Of a DNA stretch of 64,000 bases, positions 22,436-35,004 are shown in pieces. This stretch comes from Holothuria scabra. Lineage: Eukaryota > Echinodermata > Holothuroidea > Aspidochirotida > Holothuriidae. Location: contig CM074185.1 of assembly GCA_037179385.1 (NCBI GenBank), forward strand, positions 5,885,371 through 5,949,370. The letters run 5' to 3'. The notes beneath the pieces are model-generated. The model was not told where the DNA came from and ran no database searches. It saw only the letters and a list, made by a program, of their open reading frames with translations. A program made the translations under genes and the position numbers. Within the stretch, counting starts at the first letter, position 1; every line of letters begins with the position of its first letter.

Positions 22436-25400
22436 TGATGCAGAATTAAGTTGGAGAAAATATATTTGTGCAAATTGCATGCACACAGTATGTGCACTTG
22501 CTTACTGTACAAACAGCACTGCTACACTTGAAGGGAATGTACTGAGCATATCCACAAAGATAGTTAGGAATATATAGCACCTTTATATACATGAGGATCA
22601 GTACCAATTGGTTAAATTTTGATATGAATTGAAACAATTACTCCACTCTTATTGATCAATGTTTTTTGGGGTACTGGAAGTTGTGTACTCAATCAATGGC
22701 ATAAAAAAGCCTTCTAGATGCATGGGGAAGCTAGACAGCAAGGGGGTACCCAGATTCATTTTCTAAAAGCCTCTAGCTCCAATATTCATGGGTGGGGGTG
22801 GGGGTGAGGGTATGGGATAGGAATGGAACCTTCCACACACAAGCTTTGAGGTGTTTGAATTCTCCATGGATCCCTGCGCATTGTCCACCCAGGTCCACCA
22901 TACTGCTACCTAGAAGTGCCCAATAAGAATGAAGTTGGATGTAATTGTAGACTTTTGAAACTCAATTCAGCTTCGCTGAACTTCGACTGCAAAGGTGCAC
23001 TAGGTTGGTGTTCTTGTTCAAATCGGAGAAGGTACTAGCGTGTGTAGAACAAATAGGGCTTTATTGTGATTCTTTTTGAAGTCTGAAAATAAACTATGTA
23101 AAAACTTGCTGCCCCACAGAAAAAAGTGGAATGTGATCTATTGAAAGTTTGACCATACATTTTCTAGGGATGGATTTGTAAACTTCGAAAAGGAGGTGGA
23201 CTAGATCTTGTCAGCCTTTCAACCTGCAGGACAGTGTGTATGGTAAGTATCACCTCCTCCTCTTTTCTCCTCTTTTCTCCCCTTCCCCTCCCCCCCCCCT
23301 TATTTTGGTCCAGAATGCTAATAAAATACGCTAGGTGCATGCTTGATTCTATCTGAGAATGAACAGCTCATTAATTGCAAACTCAAAATCATCAAAACAG
23401 CCACTGTTATTCTCATTCAAAAGAAATGGTAGGTAGGCTATACATCTGTGCTACAGGTCCTTGCTCCAGTGAATGCAATTTACAACACTACCATAACTGC
23501 TGTAAACCACTGGATATAGATTCCTCTACATCCTGTAAATACCCCATCATTTTTCTGATCTACCTCTGTAAGTGAATAACCTGACCCAACTAGTCTTCAA
23601 GACACATGTAAAGGTATAGGAAATATGTATTTCACTCATATCTCATAGTAATATTAAATGATTTTTGACAAAATTATAATAATTACTGGAATTCCTAAAA
23701 AGTCAATTGACAGAAATACATAAAAGAAAAGATGAAAATCAGGTAGAGTACCATAATCTTACTGGAATCTTGTACCAGCGCTGCGCTGTTTCACTTTATT
23801 GTTTTACACTTAAAATTTCCCATCAACATGCCATAATACATTTCTTGATCAACAAGCATGACAGTGGAAAGCTCTTAATATTTTACAATAGTAGACACTA
23901 TGATTAATTCTTAAACAAAATATAACTCTTCTATTTTTCATGCTGTTATGAATTCACTTCAAAAATGATACAAAAACGTGTTTTTTTTTTCTAAAAAAAA
24001 GTTTATATTTCAAGTGATATGAAAACTACTACCATCTTTGTAAATGAAGTTTTTAAAATGTAGGAATTTGAGGCTTTCATGCAATTACTTTCATTATATA
24101 TCTTGCATCATAGTTTGGGTCTACAAGTTCATTTTTTGTCACTGATATCATGATATGCAATTCCCATCTCAATGTACTTCTGGGTGGCCTTTCCACTCCT
24201 ATACTTGCACTCCTGTCACTGTATCCTTACATGATGACACCGGCCGTCTTCCCCAGTCTCGAAATATTGCATTAAGTAAGTATTGACAGTCATACGAAGC
24301 AAGTTTGAATAGTTGAATTCTCTAGGCAATCAGCTTGCAGTGGAGATGTAGTTCTCAAAGCCACCATACAGACCTGGCCTGCACTTTCTTCTTTAAGGAG
24401 CAGACATCAATTTTCTTTCCAGCCTTGCAAGAGGATAATGGTAGGTTCTGCCATATAGTAGGTATTGTAGGTGATTTTTTTCCAGAAAAGTTGATGCAGT
24501 TCCTGTAGTGCTAGTGCCTCTAAGGATACAAAGAAGAGCATAATATAAATAAGTAATATGTCACATATAGTAACAACCTTTTAGTTTGAGTAAACTGTTG
24601 AAAATATTGTACTCTTGAAGGTTAGATTACTCTGGTATGATATTTTAATTTACTGCATGCTTATGCAGAGGCTTATACTGAGCTGTAACTTACATGAATG
24701 ACACATAGGCCTGGATTAATATGTTTATTTCATATGATGTTAATTAAAATGCAAAATAGTTAGCATATGAAACATGAGAGATGTACGCTAGCTTGTGAAG
24801 GGAATCTGTTTCAAAAAATATGGATACTCATGTGGATTAATTATGAGAGAGTAACCTTTGTAATAAGTGACTGCTCTTCCATTGACCAATTAAGAAGATG
24901 CAGTAGGGAGCTAATGCTTTCATCACAACGGGCAGTTGCATGCACTGCAATTGTTCTGATTTATTAAACATGACAGCTACTTGACAGGGTTAGTCTCTTA
25001 GCAACAAAAGTTTGTGTGCTTTTTGAGAAGCTAACTTAAGATGTTAGCCATTTTACCATAACTGGCTGGAACCATCTGGAATGAAGAGATTCACCCTTTA
25101 AAGAAGCCTAGCAGTGGCAAACATAGTTTGACAAAAAAACTTTGTCATGTGGGGTAGCTAGAATTTTTTTTTCCTAATTTGGAGGGTAAGGGGGGGGGGG
25201 GGCTTTAAATGATTGATAGACTTATATTCAGTTTCACTCTGGGTATCAGTGGAGAGAAGTTCTAATTGCCAGTTCTAATTTCATTTAGGCCATCTAAGTG
25301 ACGATATAGACCTGTTTGAGGGCTATTTAATACCCTAATGTTTTAAAATGAGGTTAGGTAATGGATTATAGCAAGCACTCTGAAAAGTCTTACAATCTTT

Positions 25401-26199
25401 AGTCTAGTAAACTAAGTTCTCCAGAGGTTGGGTGTGGAAGAACTGTTTCAGACAACCATCATGGCCAGACTATCCCTAGATGCAATTTGCTGTCACATGT
25501 CAATTAAGCATTCAGTGGAAATTGTTGTCATTATTACCACAGTACTGATCTGGTTGGATAGCATTCTTATCCTTTGAACATGGTCAGTCCAATTTATTTC
25601 TAATCATACTGTATATAATGCTTTCATCAAGCAAATCCTTCCTAAACTTTTGTGCATCACACTAGTCTTTTTTGATTTTGTCCTAATTTAGGGGGTGGAA
25701 AGCCGATTGTCGAGCTAGCTAGGCCATCATATGTGATCAGAGTGTAGTCTGAAATCTGTCAATTCACACAAGTCTTTCTAATTGTGGGATATATTTTACT
25801 AAAACACTATTTAACTCAATTGTAGGACAAAGAGTTTGTGCTTGAAGTAATTTTATACTGGCAATGACTAAAGTTTTGTCCCTTTCACAGCTGTTTAAGA
25901 TATATCAGCCTTAATTTGAACGTGTATCCCGGTAGAAACTTCTGTAGCATTCATTATACACTCAATAAAATAACAAGGATCCACATGCAACGTGATGGAA
26001 GTTGAATTTGTTTCTTGCTGTATTGTATCGGACCTTGGGAATTTGTGCCCATAATCTTGGGAAAATTTCTCCCATGTTCAATTTTGTATGGCATATACAC
26101 GTAAGTAATACTACACATCGCCAAGCGTAGGATTTTTCGCAGAATTACTGTCAATGTCTACTAATTACCATCGTATTTGTTTTTATCTCTTTTCCTTAC
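22436..26199. other. Mostly non-coding stretch with isolated exon candidates
   Basis: AT-rich sequence with a G run near 25191. Apart from the exon candidate at 23169-23243, a possible exon end sits at about 24190-24277 before a GTAAGT donor (one frame reads VSLHDDTGRLPQSRNIAL). I cannot link these into a gene, and no acceptor is convincing for the second. Confidence 0.35.
23169..23243 (+). CDS. Candidate 75-bp exon
   Basis: Flanked by an acceptor TTTTCTAG and a strong donor ATG|GTAAGT. Phase 0 is open throughout and starts GWICKLRKGGGLDL. Another phase reads DGFVNFEKEVD followed by a stop, which resembles the end of an EF-hand and would make this a terminal exon. I cannot decide between the two from sequence alone, and no partner exon was found. 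Confidence 0.25.
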
Positions 26200-26465
26200 C
26201 TTCCCGCAGCTTTAATAATCACAAATTACTCGTTAATTAAAGCTGAAAAAGCGTTCCCTGGATGTCGTGCCGTCAATCTCATGTTAATTTTGGGAAAAGT
26301 TGCCTTCGCCGACTTCTCTTGCTATTGCCGACGATTGTTCGTTGTATGTGGTATTTGTAAATGTCTTGCAGAAATCCACATCAGCCGAATGAGTACCGTC
26401 TACTACTTCCATGCTTCAACTTCTCTCCGTCGATTGCACAAACATTTTTCACTGCCAAGGAGGGT
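26200..26465 (-). promoter_or_regulatory. Candidate CpG-rich first exon or promoter, minus strand
   Basis: CpG becomes frequent here compared with the DNA before it. On minus, a strong donor GGGAAG|GTAAGG ends at 26200. Upstream of it an ATG in good context (AGCATGG, 26412) opens a 42-residue frame starting MEVVDGTHSADVDFC and stopping at 26284. This may be a 5' exon with a short upstream ORF. No downstream exon was identified. Confidence 0.25.
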
Positions 26466-28751
26466 GATGGCGCTGTAACAGTTTTTGATGCGCGAAGGAG
26501 AAAAGAACAATTCTAAAAACATGCTGCCGCCCCCGTTTCACTTCACGATACAGTGTCTTTAAGTGATATTGCGCAAAATGTGCCCCAGGCTGCAATGACA
26601 TGGGATAGTTAGGCTCCTTCATATTCCCTTCTCACCACCCCCTCAACATAGGGGCTGTAGGAACTTGTGGTCGCTGGGATGGCCCGCCCCTGTGGGGAAT
26701 AATCTGTCGCCTTCCCATGGTCGGTTTAGTTATTTTGGCTTTCAAAAGAGTTATTTCTGCGATAAAACCCAAAATGTTTGGTACGCTTTGCACACTCTCC
26801 CTCAGTTCCGTTACCTAGAGCTAATAAAGTACAAACCCTTTCCATCTTTTCGAGTAAATTAATAAGTAGAATAAATGGATGTACATGTCGGGAATTTCAT
26901 ATCATTTCGCTAAACTTAGTTAATAATCTCTTGTGCCAGTCGTGCGGTACGGACTCGAAGAAGGAAGTACAATAAAAAGTTGTGCCCGATAGGGCCCAAA
27001 TGCCGGGAAAATTAACCATATAAGCTTTAAAGAAATACAGATTCTTTTTAGTGTAGGCTAACCCAAAAAATTTTCGCCCGCTTTTCCACGGTTAAATCAG
27101 TGCGGAAATATCTTCCTCCAGCATATACAAATTTTATGTCGTAAATAACTCGCAATGGCAGGTAAAGTGCACAGGTTTTCGTCAAATCTCCCTCACCAAC
27201 ACATCGATTGCATCCTGGCTGTCGGGGCTTGGGGTCGCTACCCACCTACCCCTCCCCCGTTCGGAGAGTGGCCCTTCGTCGGGCAAATCCTGTCGCCAAG
27301 CCTGGAGGGAAGAAAGATTTTTCCAGTTATCTAGTTTCAGGTTAGTGGGTCAAAGTAGAATGATATACTAGCACTGTTGAAAACATAGGTGTATAGGGCG
27401 GAGGGGGGGGGGGGCTGGGGGCTGCAGCCCTGTTCCTGCTGGGAAATTACTATTTTCAGACAAAACAGTTGTATTTTTCAGGCATGGGTGATTAAAATTT
27501 TGGGTAAAAGCCTAAAAGGGCTCTACCCCCTCCAAATAAAAGTGGCCCAGTACACCTACATGGTGGAAAGTAACGGAAAGAATGTTCTTACAGGTACCAA
27601 GGAATGTGGATACATCCCATAAGTCTTTTATATTCAAGATTTCTGCCCGCAGTCACACACTCTGATAACAGAGTTGCTGTTTAGGCTCCTGCCAAATGCA
27701 CAAGATAGGCGTTAATATATTTCCTCCCCGGTTACAATTCAGCAGCTACAACAGGAAAGGGATATTAAAAGGCATAATGACAGTGTTCTCTACTGACTAG
27801 CTGTTTTGTTAGGGTGACCCACCCGGACAAAATCTGCAGAGGTTTTTTAGCCCACGGACAAAAAATGTGCCACCCGGACAAAAAGTTCAGCCACCAAGAC
27901 AAAAATTATTTATTTGAAATCTCGAAACAGAGAAAACAGCAATCTCAATGTGGACATTGAGCAATGATAATCACAAATGTTCCTAGTCATCAGAGAAAAG
28001 TATAATTACAAGCATCACTGATTTTAACCAACATTTTCCAAAGAGAGATGCTCCCTCTCTTTGGACTTCTTGTCAAGACAGTGACCACTGTTTACCTTCA
28101 ACCTTTGGAGCACCTGGACAAAATTTCAACCTGTGGAGAACACTGAATTGTCACTCAACCCTGACAACTCCCTGGTTAGTCAGTATATCAACTTACATCA
28201 CCACCACACGACTGGAATTTAGTAAAATACACAATGTAGCATATACTACACTAGTCCTCACTCAGTCCCTACACACTAACCTGCATTGTCACTTGCTCCG
28301 TGTAATATTCAGAACGTAGTATAAATAATGGAGCATTATCATACTAGTATAGGCACTGATTGAGAGCTAATACTACACAGATAAGACCCCTAGCTTCATT
28401 GAAAAGAGGGAGGAGATTGAATTTAAGGACATACGTTCACATGTAAAATGCTGCACTCCTATGTTTTGAAGCCCATGCACAGTAAACATGCCTGACTTCA
28501 ATTCTTTAATGACTGCATGTAACTCTGTGTGTTGGTTCAGTTCAAGTTTGCAGTCACCCAATCCATTATTCACACAGTGCACTTTTAATAATTTAGACAA
28601 CCCCATGAACCACATGAAGAATTTTAAATTCTGAGAATAGGGGCAAGGTGGGCCACCCTGTGAGGCAGCGTAGAGCACTGACTGAAGTAATGCTGCACCA
28701 TTGTGGGACTACTACGGTCGCCACACAATGCATTGATTGCACACTCTATGT
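26466..28751. other. Non-coding stretch
   Basis: No supported gene. Around 27390 a G run follows GTATAGGGCGG, resembling an end of the local hAT-like elements, without a partner end. Around 27800-28140 short phrases containing CCACCCGGACAAAA recur. A 101-codon minus frame at 28373-28678 shows no motif. Confidence 0.4.
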
Positions 28752-29432
28752 CTAGGCTAGCATGTTTATTTCATACGGCAAGCCGATTAGTTTACAAATT
28801 AAAAATTTTATAGAGGAATAGATATACGTATCTTCGCTAGTCTGATTCTGTGATGAACGTTCCTTCCGCTCAATTTTACCTTTGTCACAAAACCGCCGAT
28901 AACAATCTCGGTGGTACCCGATGTTTCGTGCAACGGATACGTGTGAAAACAACTGGAGGCATTCTTCGATGTTGTCGACGTCTAAACCAAGACTCGTAGC
29001 CGTACTCTCGACAATTTCGGCTTCAGGGCAGTTGAAGTGTTTCCATTGTGCCCCATAACTAACAAACGTTTCCTAAGATGCTTTTGTGAATGTTTTAAAG
29101 TTGGTTGTTGCACTGGAAACAATGTGCATGGCACAAAACTCCGGATTTTCACCGGGTTCAGCGTTTGGCATGGGGGCTGCCATTTTGTCGTCTGCTTCTT
29201 CTGTGTAAAAGGATGCTACTGCCTTGTCATTGGTCAGTCTCCTCCTTTTCTGATACGTGATTGGCTGGTGACCAAACGATCGTAGTAGATTTAAGATGAA
29301 ACTTTGGCATTGTTTTTGCCTCTTTTTTCGTTGCTGCGCACTTTTTGAACGTGGGAAAAAGTCATTTCGTGATGAGAAAACTAAAATCTTCCTTTCTTGG
29401 TTGTTCCCCAGTAATCCCCTTTTGTGTTGCAC
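28752..29432 (-). pseudogene. Broken reading frame with YHRDCYRRF motif, unidentified
   Basis: On minus, a frame runs from 29432 to a TAG at 29073-29075 and continues in the same phase to 28752, giving about 225 codons with one internal stop. The part just after the stop reads ETFVSYGAQWKHFNC, and further on GYHRDCYRRFCDKGKIER. Patterns of the form YH-x-x-CY-x-x-F-T/C-x-K are common in a poorly characterised group of invertebrate, often repeat-associated, proteins (from memory, not searched). The stop replaces a position where TGG would be one change away. An in-frame MAAPMPNAEPG suggests a start near 29192. It may be a pseudogene, an allele, or an exon starting after the stop (CTTAG precedes GAAACG). 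Confidence 0.35.
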
Positions 29433-29689
29433 GAAACAGCAGAAAAAACAGGTACGCCCGACTGACTACTAGGGCCCCATTGACTCGTACAGTAACCCTC
29501 TTACAGCCACATACTAACTCTCGAGGGAATAAGGAAAACATTGATACAAGATTGAAAATGTCCAAAAATTCCAGCTTAGGTGTTCACCAGATCGATCAAT
29601 TTTGATGTAAAATTGCACAATCTCCTTAAGGTAGGAGGGGGAACCACGCCCTCTCCCCCTTCGGTCGCTCGGCTCCTCACTTGAGCGCT

Positions 29690-30319
29690 TCGTTCCCTCA
29701 AGAAAATGCCGCACCCCAGTGGCGGCGATGAAAAATGAAAAAGTGGGGGCTAAAGGTATGTTCAGCCCCTCAGTATTTGACAAGTGCTCCAATTAAGAAG
29801 GGGAGAAAAATTCGAAGTTGGGCTGAACATATACTTGCTTAGAACACTCGGGAAGTGCTGTTTCCAGCCACCTGAGGGTTTTGTAAAGCCAAAAATTTCC
29901 TGGTACGTTCCTCGCCAATCGATGGTAGAGCTCCGCTTAAAAACATGTATTAACATTTTTCATAGACTGATTTTTTTTTTTTTTTTTTGCATTAATTGAG
30001 AAATTTCAGAAATGAGATCCATATTTCCAGGCTGGGCACATGCAGCATAAAACATTCGGGAAGTGCCGTTTCCTGCCCTCTGAGGGGTTTCTAAAACCAA
30101 AAATTTTCTTGTATGCCCCGCGCCAACCGATGGTGGAGCTCCGCTTAGATAGTCCTGTCGGTCAAGATTGGGGACGATGAGTCGACTTTGCCCCCCCCCC
30201 CCCACAAGAAAATCTTGGCTACGCCCCTGCCGTGTATGGCTCTCTAAAAGGCTTATTGTGCTAATTTTTAAAACCTCGATCACTTTCTACAGTCCCCTCC
30301 CCCATCCGATGCTCCTTCG
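29690..30319. repeat. hAT-like repeat debris
   Basis: Contains two degenerate copies of the roughly 100-bp module (near 29830-29940 and 30040-30150) and ends with a C run and CTTGGCTACGCCCCTG at about 30214-30229, a typical right end for the local hAT-like elements. The matching left end is not clear. Confidence 0.45.
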
Positions 30320-30620
30320 CAGTGCCGTCGGAAGGTATTTTCGATTGGGGGGGCTGACTCGGGCTGACTATCTAAGCGGAGCGCCGCCATCGGTTGGCGC
30401 GGAGCGTACAGAAAATTTTGAAAAGTCCCAACCCCTCAGACAGCTGGAAATGAATTTCCTGGGCTTCTTAATAGTATCTAAGCAGTCCTTATTTTGACCT
30501 TTCGTTGTAATAAAATGCTCACTTCCAAAAAAAAAAAAAAAAAAAAACTATATATGGCAAAATTTTTTTTTGGGGGGGGGGCGCCCCCCCCCCCCCCCCC
30601 CCCCGCTTACGACGGCCCTG
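30320..30620. mobile_element. Small MITE with CAGTGCCGTCG ends
   Basis: About 301 bp with imperfect inverted ends (left CAGTGCCGTCGGAAG; right, reversed, CAGGGCCGTCGTAAG). It includes one copy of the roughly 100-bp module, an A run, a G run and a C run. CTTCG flanks both sides directly, which could be a 5-bp target duplication or chance; an 8-bp duplication is not seen. Confidence 0.5.
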
Positions 30621-31013
30621 CTTCGTCCACTTTCCTCACCACCATGATTGCTAAGAAGTCAATAACAAGTGATGACTGACAACTTCTGCACAGTAATGTA
30701 CGCTCAGCCGTTACTCGGTCGCGTAAGAATGGGAGTGGTATGGCTGTCGTCGCATGTTCTCGGTGACTTCAACTGTTTGTACGTGCTTCTATAGACGGGG
30801 CGCTATCCAGGTTTATTAAAGAGATCGGTGGTAGCTACTCGCAGTTTCGAGCTCCGCGTGAAACAGTAAAGACGTGTGGGGGCCGCGCCCTTCGTCGCAG
30901 CAGGAGTGCAAGACTGGGCAGTGGAGGGCCATTTAAAGCTGTTGGAGTATGTTTACGGCAAAGCTAACGGCGCTGCCTCTGCGTGTGTGCACAGCCCCGT
31001 GATGCAGATACTT
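30621..31013. other. Non-coding stretch
   Basis: Relatively CpG-rich sequence between the MITE and the palindrome. No gene is seen. Confidence 0.5.
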
Positions 31014-31775
31014 TAGATTAATTAAAATTGGGGAAACGGTGACAATAGGCCTAAGGCTATAGGGAAATTTAAACATTATATTAACATTTATGTTGAGAGA
31101 ATGTAGGCGTAACGCTGACAAAGGAAGTTTTACTTTGCCATTTTATATATTTTTTTTTTTACTTTATTTCATCATTTGTAAAGATTATGTCAACTCGTCA
31201 ACTCGTTATTACATGATATTACAACAATTCTTAGTTTCTCCGAAAATATGAGTGATTTTGTTCATAGACAGGGCAGGTTTTTTTCTTATTAAAGAACCTA
31301 ATTTCTCCTTAAACAACCCAACTTTTTTATATTTGTCTTTATAAAAAACGAAATTTTACCAGGATCTTTTGAATAAAACTGAGATTTTCAATATTTTTCG
31401 TAAAGCAAGCAAAAAAATTTGATGACACGTTTTGCGCATTCGAAAATGTTTCCTTTGGAATTCATTGCCTTGGTCGGGGCTTTGAGTTATTGTCCCCCCT
31501 CACCTCTGTCGGAGATTGTGGCCTTTTTGTTGGGCAAATCCTGGCGTGTTCTCTGTGACTGGTCTTGGGATGGTACGTTAATGTACGAACAAGGGGGAGG
31601 GGGCATAAACAAATTAGTAATTGTCTTATATTTTTGTGTAAGCGGATTGTCACTGTTAGTTGATGCGGAGCATACAGAACATTTTAATAACCATTCATCT
31701 TTAGAAACTCTTTACGTTCAACACCGGAAAATTCTTCACTTTGTTCATTGACATAATCCCTCTTCAACCAAATCT

Positions 31776-32216
31776 CTATAAAGAATGAATGGCACGTTTT
31801 TCCTGATTAACCTCACTACTTAAATTACCACTTTGAGATTTACGTACCCATTTCCATCTACCATTATATTCTATAAAAGTGTATATGTCAGTTTCCAAAA
31901 ATGTTGCAGCTGCAAATATTTCAACTTCTGTAGAACATACGCCATCCCTTTCCATTCCAGTAGAAGTAACATATTCTTCCTTCGTCATAAATGAGACCGA
32001 CAAATCACTCCTGCATAATGAACTTACAATGACTTGTCTTAAATAAAAATGATTATCTTCAACCACTGTAATCACTACTGCCAAACACCGAAAGAAGCAA
32101 TTACCATCCCTTCCCATTTTTCTTACACAAATCGGCCTGTACCCACTACTGCTCAACTGAAACACATTTTCCAATTTCATTGGGCGACAAATCAAATTCA
32201 CCAGTTTCCACAACAA
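31776..32216 (-). pseudogene. OTU-like cysteine protease fragment
   Basis: A 146-residue minus frame. The motif GRDGNCFFRCLA holds the OTU catalytic pair D37 and C40. The following helices and strands fit the family order: LRQVIVSSL, then a YVTSTGME region, then STEVEIFAAATFLETDIYTFIEYNGRWKW, matching the usual E-I-x-A-x-A...I-x-V layout. The frame stops at 31776, before the HY/HF strand that supplies the catalytic histidine, so as it stands the domain is incomplete. OTU enzymes remove ubiquitin, and such domains are also carried by some transposons. Its position inside a palindrome, and the second copy in the other arm, fit a mobile-element origin. The function is inferred from family only. 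Confidence 0.6.
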
Positions 32217-32559
32217 GACGAACGTCTAGACGAGTTGCGGTGCCGACAAACCAAGTCGTCTTGTACTTTAAAGGTGATTTTATATTTTAGGGAGGCAAAA
32301 ATACCGTTCCAAAATACTTGTATTATGTTTTGCCCAAAGCAGCTAAGTTTAGTTCCACACTTGTAATCCAGGAACATTGTCCATTCACTTTAGAAATGTG
32401 GTTGAGGTGGAACGTGGAACACGCGAAAGAAATACTCGATTGCGGTTATAATGAGGTTTGCTCATTTTGAACTCATAGTTGACAGTAAATCAGGAAAAGA
32501 TGATACAGAAGTTGATTTAGAACTGTAGAAAGAGCAAAACGTTACATCAGATAACATTT

Positions 32560-32800
32560 CAAACGTCCTTTACAAGCTGTTGCTTGTGCATTCAGTATAA
32601 GGTACCCCTAATGTCCCGGCTCCTTGGTAACTGCTTTTACAGCATGATGGTTTCTGATAAAAGATGGTAAAGCGCCAAAGGCTCAAGACAGACCATTCGA
32701 CCAAACAGGCGTTAGTCAAAATTGTATTTTAAGTAGTGCAGTTAATAAGGAAAAACATGCCATTTGTTTAGCTTTTTAGTGAATACAGGTAGAGTACACT
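32560..32800 (+). pseudogene. Degenerate second OTU-like copy, opposite arm
   Basis: On plus, a frame through 32590-32660 reads SVYKVPLMSRLLGNCFYSMM, which aligns with YRPICVRKMGRDGNCFF of the minus-strand copy. Downstream nucleotides near 32730-32765 (TTTTAAGTAGTG, GGAAAAACATGCCATT) mirror the 3' part of the other copy. The catalytic Asp is lost (LLGNC instead of DGNC) and the frame is broken. It reads away from the palindrome centre, head-to-head with the other copy. Near 32460 a frame containing HFELIVDSKSGK recalls the histidine strand of OTU domains. Confidence 0.4.
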
Positions 32801-33527
32801 GGTATGACGTAATGTTGGAAACGATAATGAGTCTGTATGACAGTAACGTTGTAGTTACTTGGTTGAAGATGGATTTATGTTAATGAACAAAAGGGGGGGG
32901 GGATCCAATGTTGAACATAAAGAATTTCTTATGATTAATGGTTTTTAAAAAGGTATGTACGCCCCGCACCAAGTTTACTCTCAGCTTACACAAAACTATA
33001 AGACAACTACTCTTACATCACTAAAATTTATTTCTGCCGCCCTCCCCCTTGCTCGTACATTAACGTAACATCTCAAGCCCAGTCACAGAGAATACGTTAG
33101 GATTTGCCCACAAAAAAAATAAAACGCAAAAATCGTGTCATAAATATTTCTTTTGCTTGTTTTACGGAAAACATTGAAGATCTCAGTTTCACTGAAAAGA
33201 TCCGACTAAAATTTCGATTTCTGTAAAGATTAATATAAAAATTCTGGTTGTTTGAGAAAAAATTAGGTTTTCTAATAAAACATTGTTGTAAGTAACATCA
33301 TATAATAACAAGTTAACGAGAATCAAAAGAATTTGTCGATATCTCAGATTTACCATAATCTTTACGAATGATGAAATAAAAAAAAAACATAAAACAGCAA
33401 AGTAAAAATTCCTTTGTCAGCGTTACTAACACCTACATTCTCTCAACATAAATGTTAACATGATGATATTTCACTCTAGCCTTAGGCCTATTGTCACTGT
33501 TTCTCCAATTTATATTAATCCCGTACA

Positions 33528-35004
33528 TATACGTCACTACTAACCCTTCGCCAGTAACTTCTTAGTTCAGTAATGTATATAGACACTTGAACGACGTTGA
33601 CCTCCACAAATCAGAGAACCGAATCAATCACTTACAAATCATAAAAGATAAATTGCAACATCTATACGTCCCTTCATGAAACCCGAATACCAAAATATCG
33701 ATGTCCCTAGTTTATAACTATTAGGGGCGATTCGTCTGTCATCACATTATTAAACAATCTCGCTGCTTCCTACACTATATCAAGAACTTCTTGTCGCCTT
33801 TCTGACGGTGACTTCTTACTACGGAAGAGAACTGTTGCCATTGCACTATATAAAAATTGTTTTAATAATTTCCATGCATTTCTTTTTCTAATAAAAATAA
33901 TTATATAGCAAGGTTATGTATGGCCACGGCTCGCAACTGATCAAACGATAACCTAAAATATGTAAAAGCAATAAGAAAGCCAGGTCTATGAATAAGACTG
34001 CACTGTCCAGTAAAAAACTCCGTAAAAGACAAATTTCATCATTCCAACCACCCATATGCAATAGCTCAACAAATCACTTTCAAAGAAAAAACGGACTTTA
34101 TGAAAAATAAACGTTTCGCTGATAACACCACAGCCAGTGACATAACAAAAAAGAGCATAACTAGCTTATATATAAGTGTCTTGCTACTTTACCATTTACG
34201 AAATGAACCACCTGGCTAAAAATTTACAATTGCGAAATTTCTTGTATCTGTTCAAAACTTCATTGTGTAGGCCAACAATCTAAACCCTCCACAAACGGTC
34301 CAAATTTAATGTTTACGTTCGTTTAACATAAATATAAAAAAATGATAAGGCAATCATTTTTAATTGTTTTACAGTGACGTTAATCCCGGAGAAGGCAAGG
34401 GATGTCTTTGCTTCCTCAATAAAAAAAGAAAAGCCAAACTGTCATATGGCCCCCAAAATTTTAAATAACCATTTCAAAATCAAGACATTTTTGACAAAAG
34501 ATGAACTATCCATGGCTTTTAAAAAGACCAAATCAGTTGGTTTTCAAGGGCTTCGCCCCCAACAGAAGATCCAAAGCAGTCCCTGAATGATTGTACAAAA
34601 CCTTCATTCATGCACACCTCTTCCCAATATCTCAAACAGATCACCGCCCAGCGTAATAAAAAATGGTTGCTCTCATCACATACAAATATAAAACGAGATA
34701 TGAATGAACATGTTAAAACCCTACCGTGACTACCCTTTACATTATACTATTTGTTCATGTTGACACTTCTTCATCTTATGATGTGCTCTTCTCCCTAAAT
34801 GTATAAATATCCCCAAGAACATTCCCTCTGAATTTGGTTTTTTAAGCATTCTTCTTTAGTGGAGCTTCTGAGCAATGGCAGCTCGTGGTGTAAATATGTG
34901 GAGGGGTACATAATGAACTTACAATGACTTGTCCTAAATAATGATGATTATCTTTTACCCCTGAAACCAATAATGCCAAACACCGAAAAAAAACCAATTA
35001 CCAC
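33528..35004. other. Non-coding stretch
   Basis: Very AT-rich. One 70-codon plus frame at 34374-34586 has no motif. I see no supported feature. Confidence 0.5.

Larger units (their letters stand above)
31014..33527. mobile_element. Large imperfect palindrome carrying OTU-like sequences in both arms
   Basis: The outer ends match in inverted orientation (TAGGCCTAAGG near 31046 against CCTTAGGCCTA near 33480). Homology continues inward through many landmarks, including a GGGGGAGGGGG block near 31593 mirrored near 33045 and TGTTGAAC near 31718 mirrored near 32912. It continues into the OTU-like coding sequence itself. The centre is near 32400. Arms are clearly diverged by substitutions and indels. 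Outside the ends no homology or target duplication was found. It may be a foldback transposon or an old inverted duplication. Confidence 0.65.

Noticed and set aside
29073..29605. Overlapping frames of 67-119 codons on both strands
   Set aside because: All but the frame containing the YHRDCYRRF region lack protein-like features; most are shadows of each other.
30494..30679. 61-codon frame with poly-lysine, glycine and proline
   Set aside because: Translation of A, G and C runs inside a MITE.
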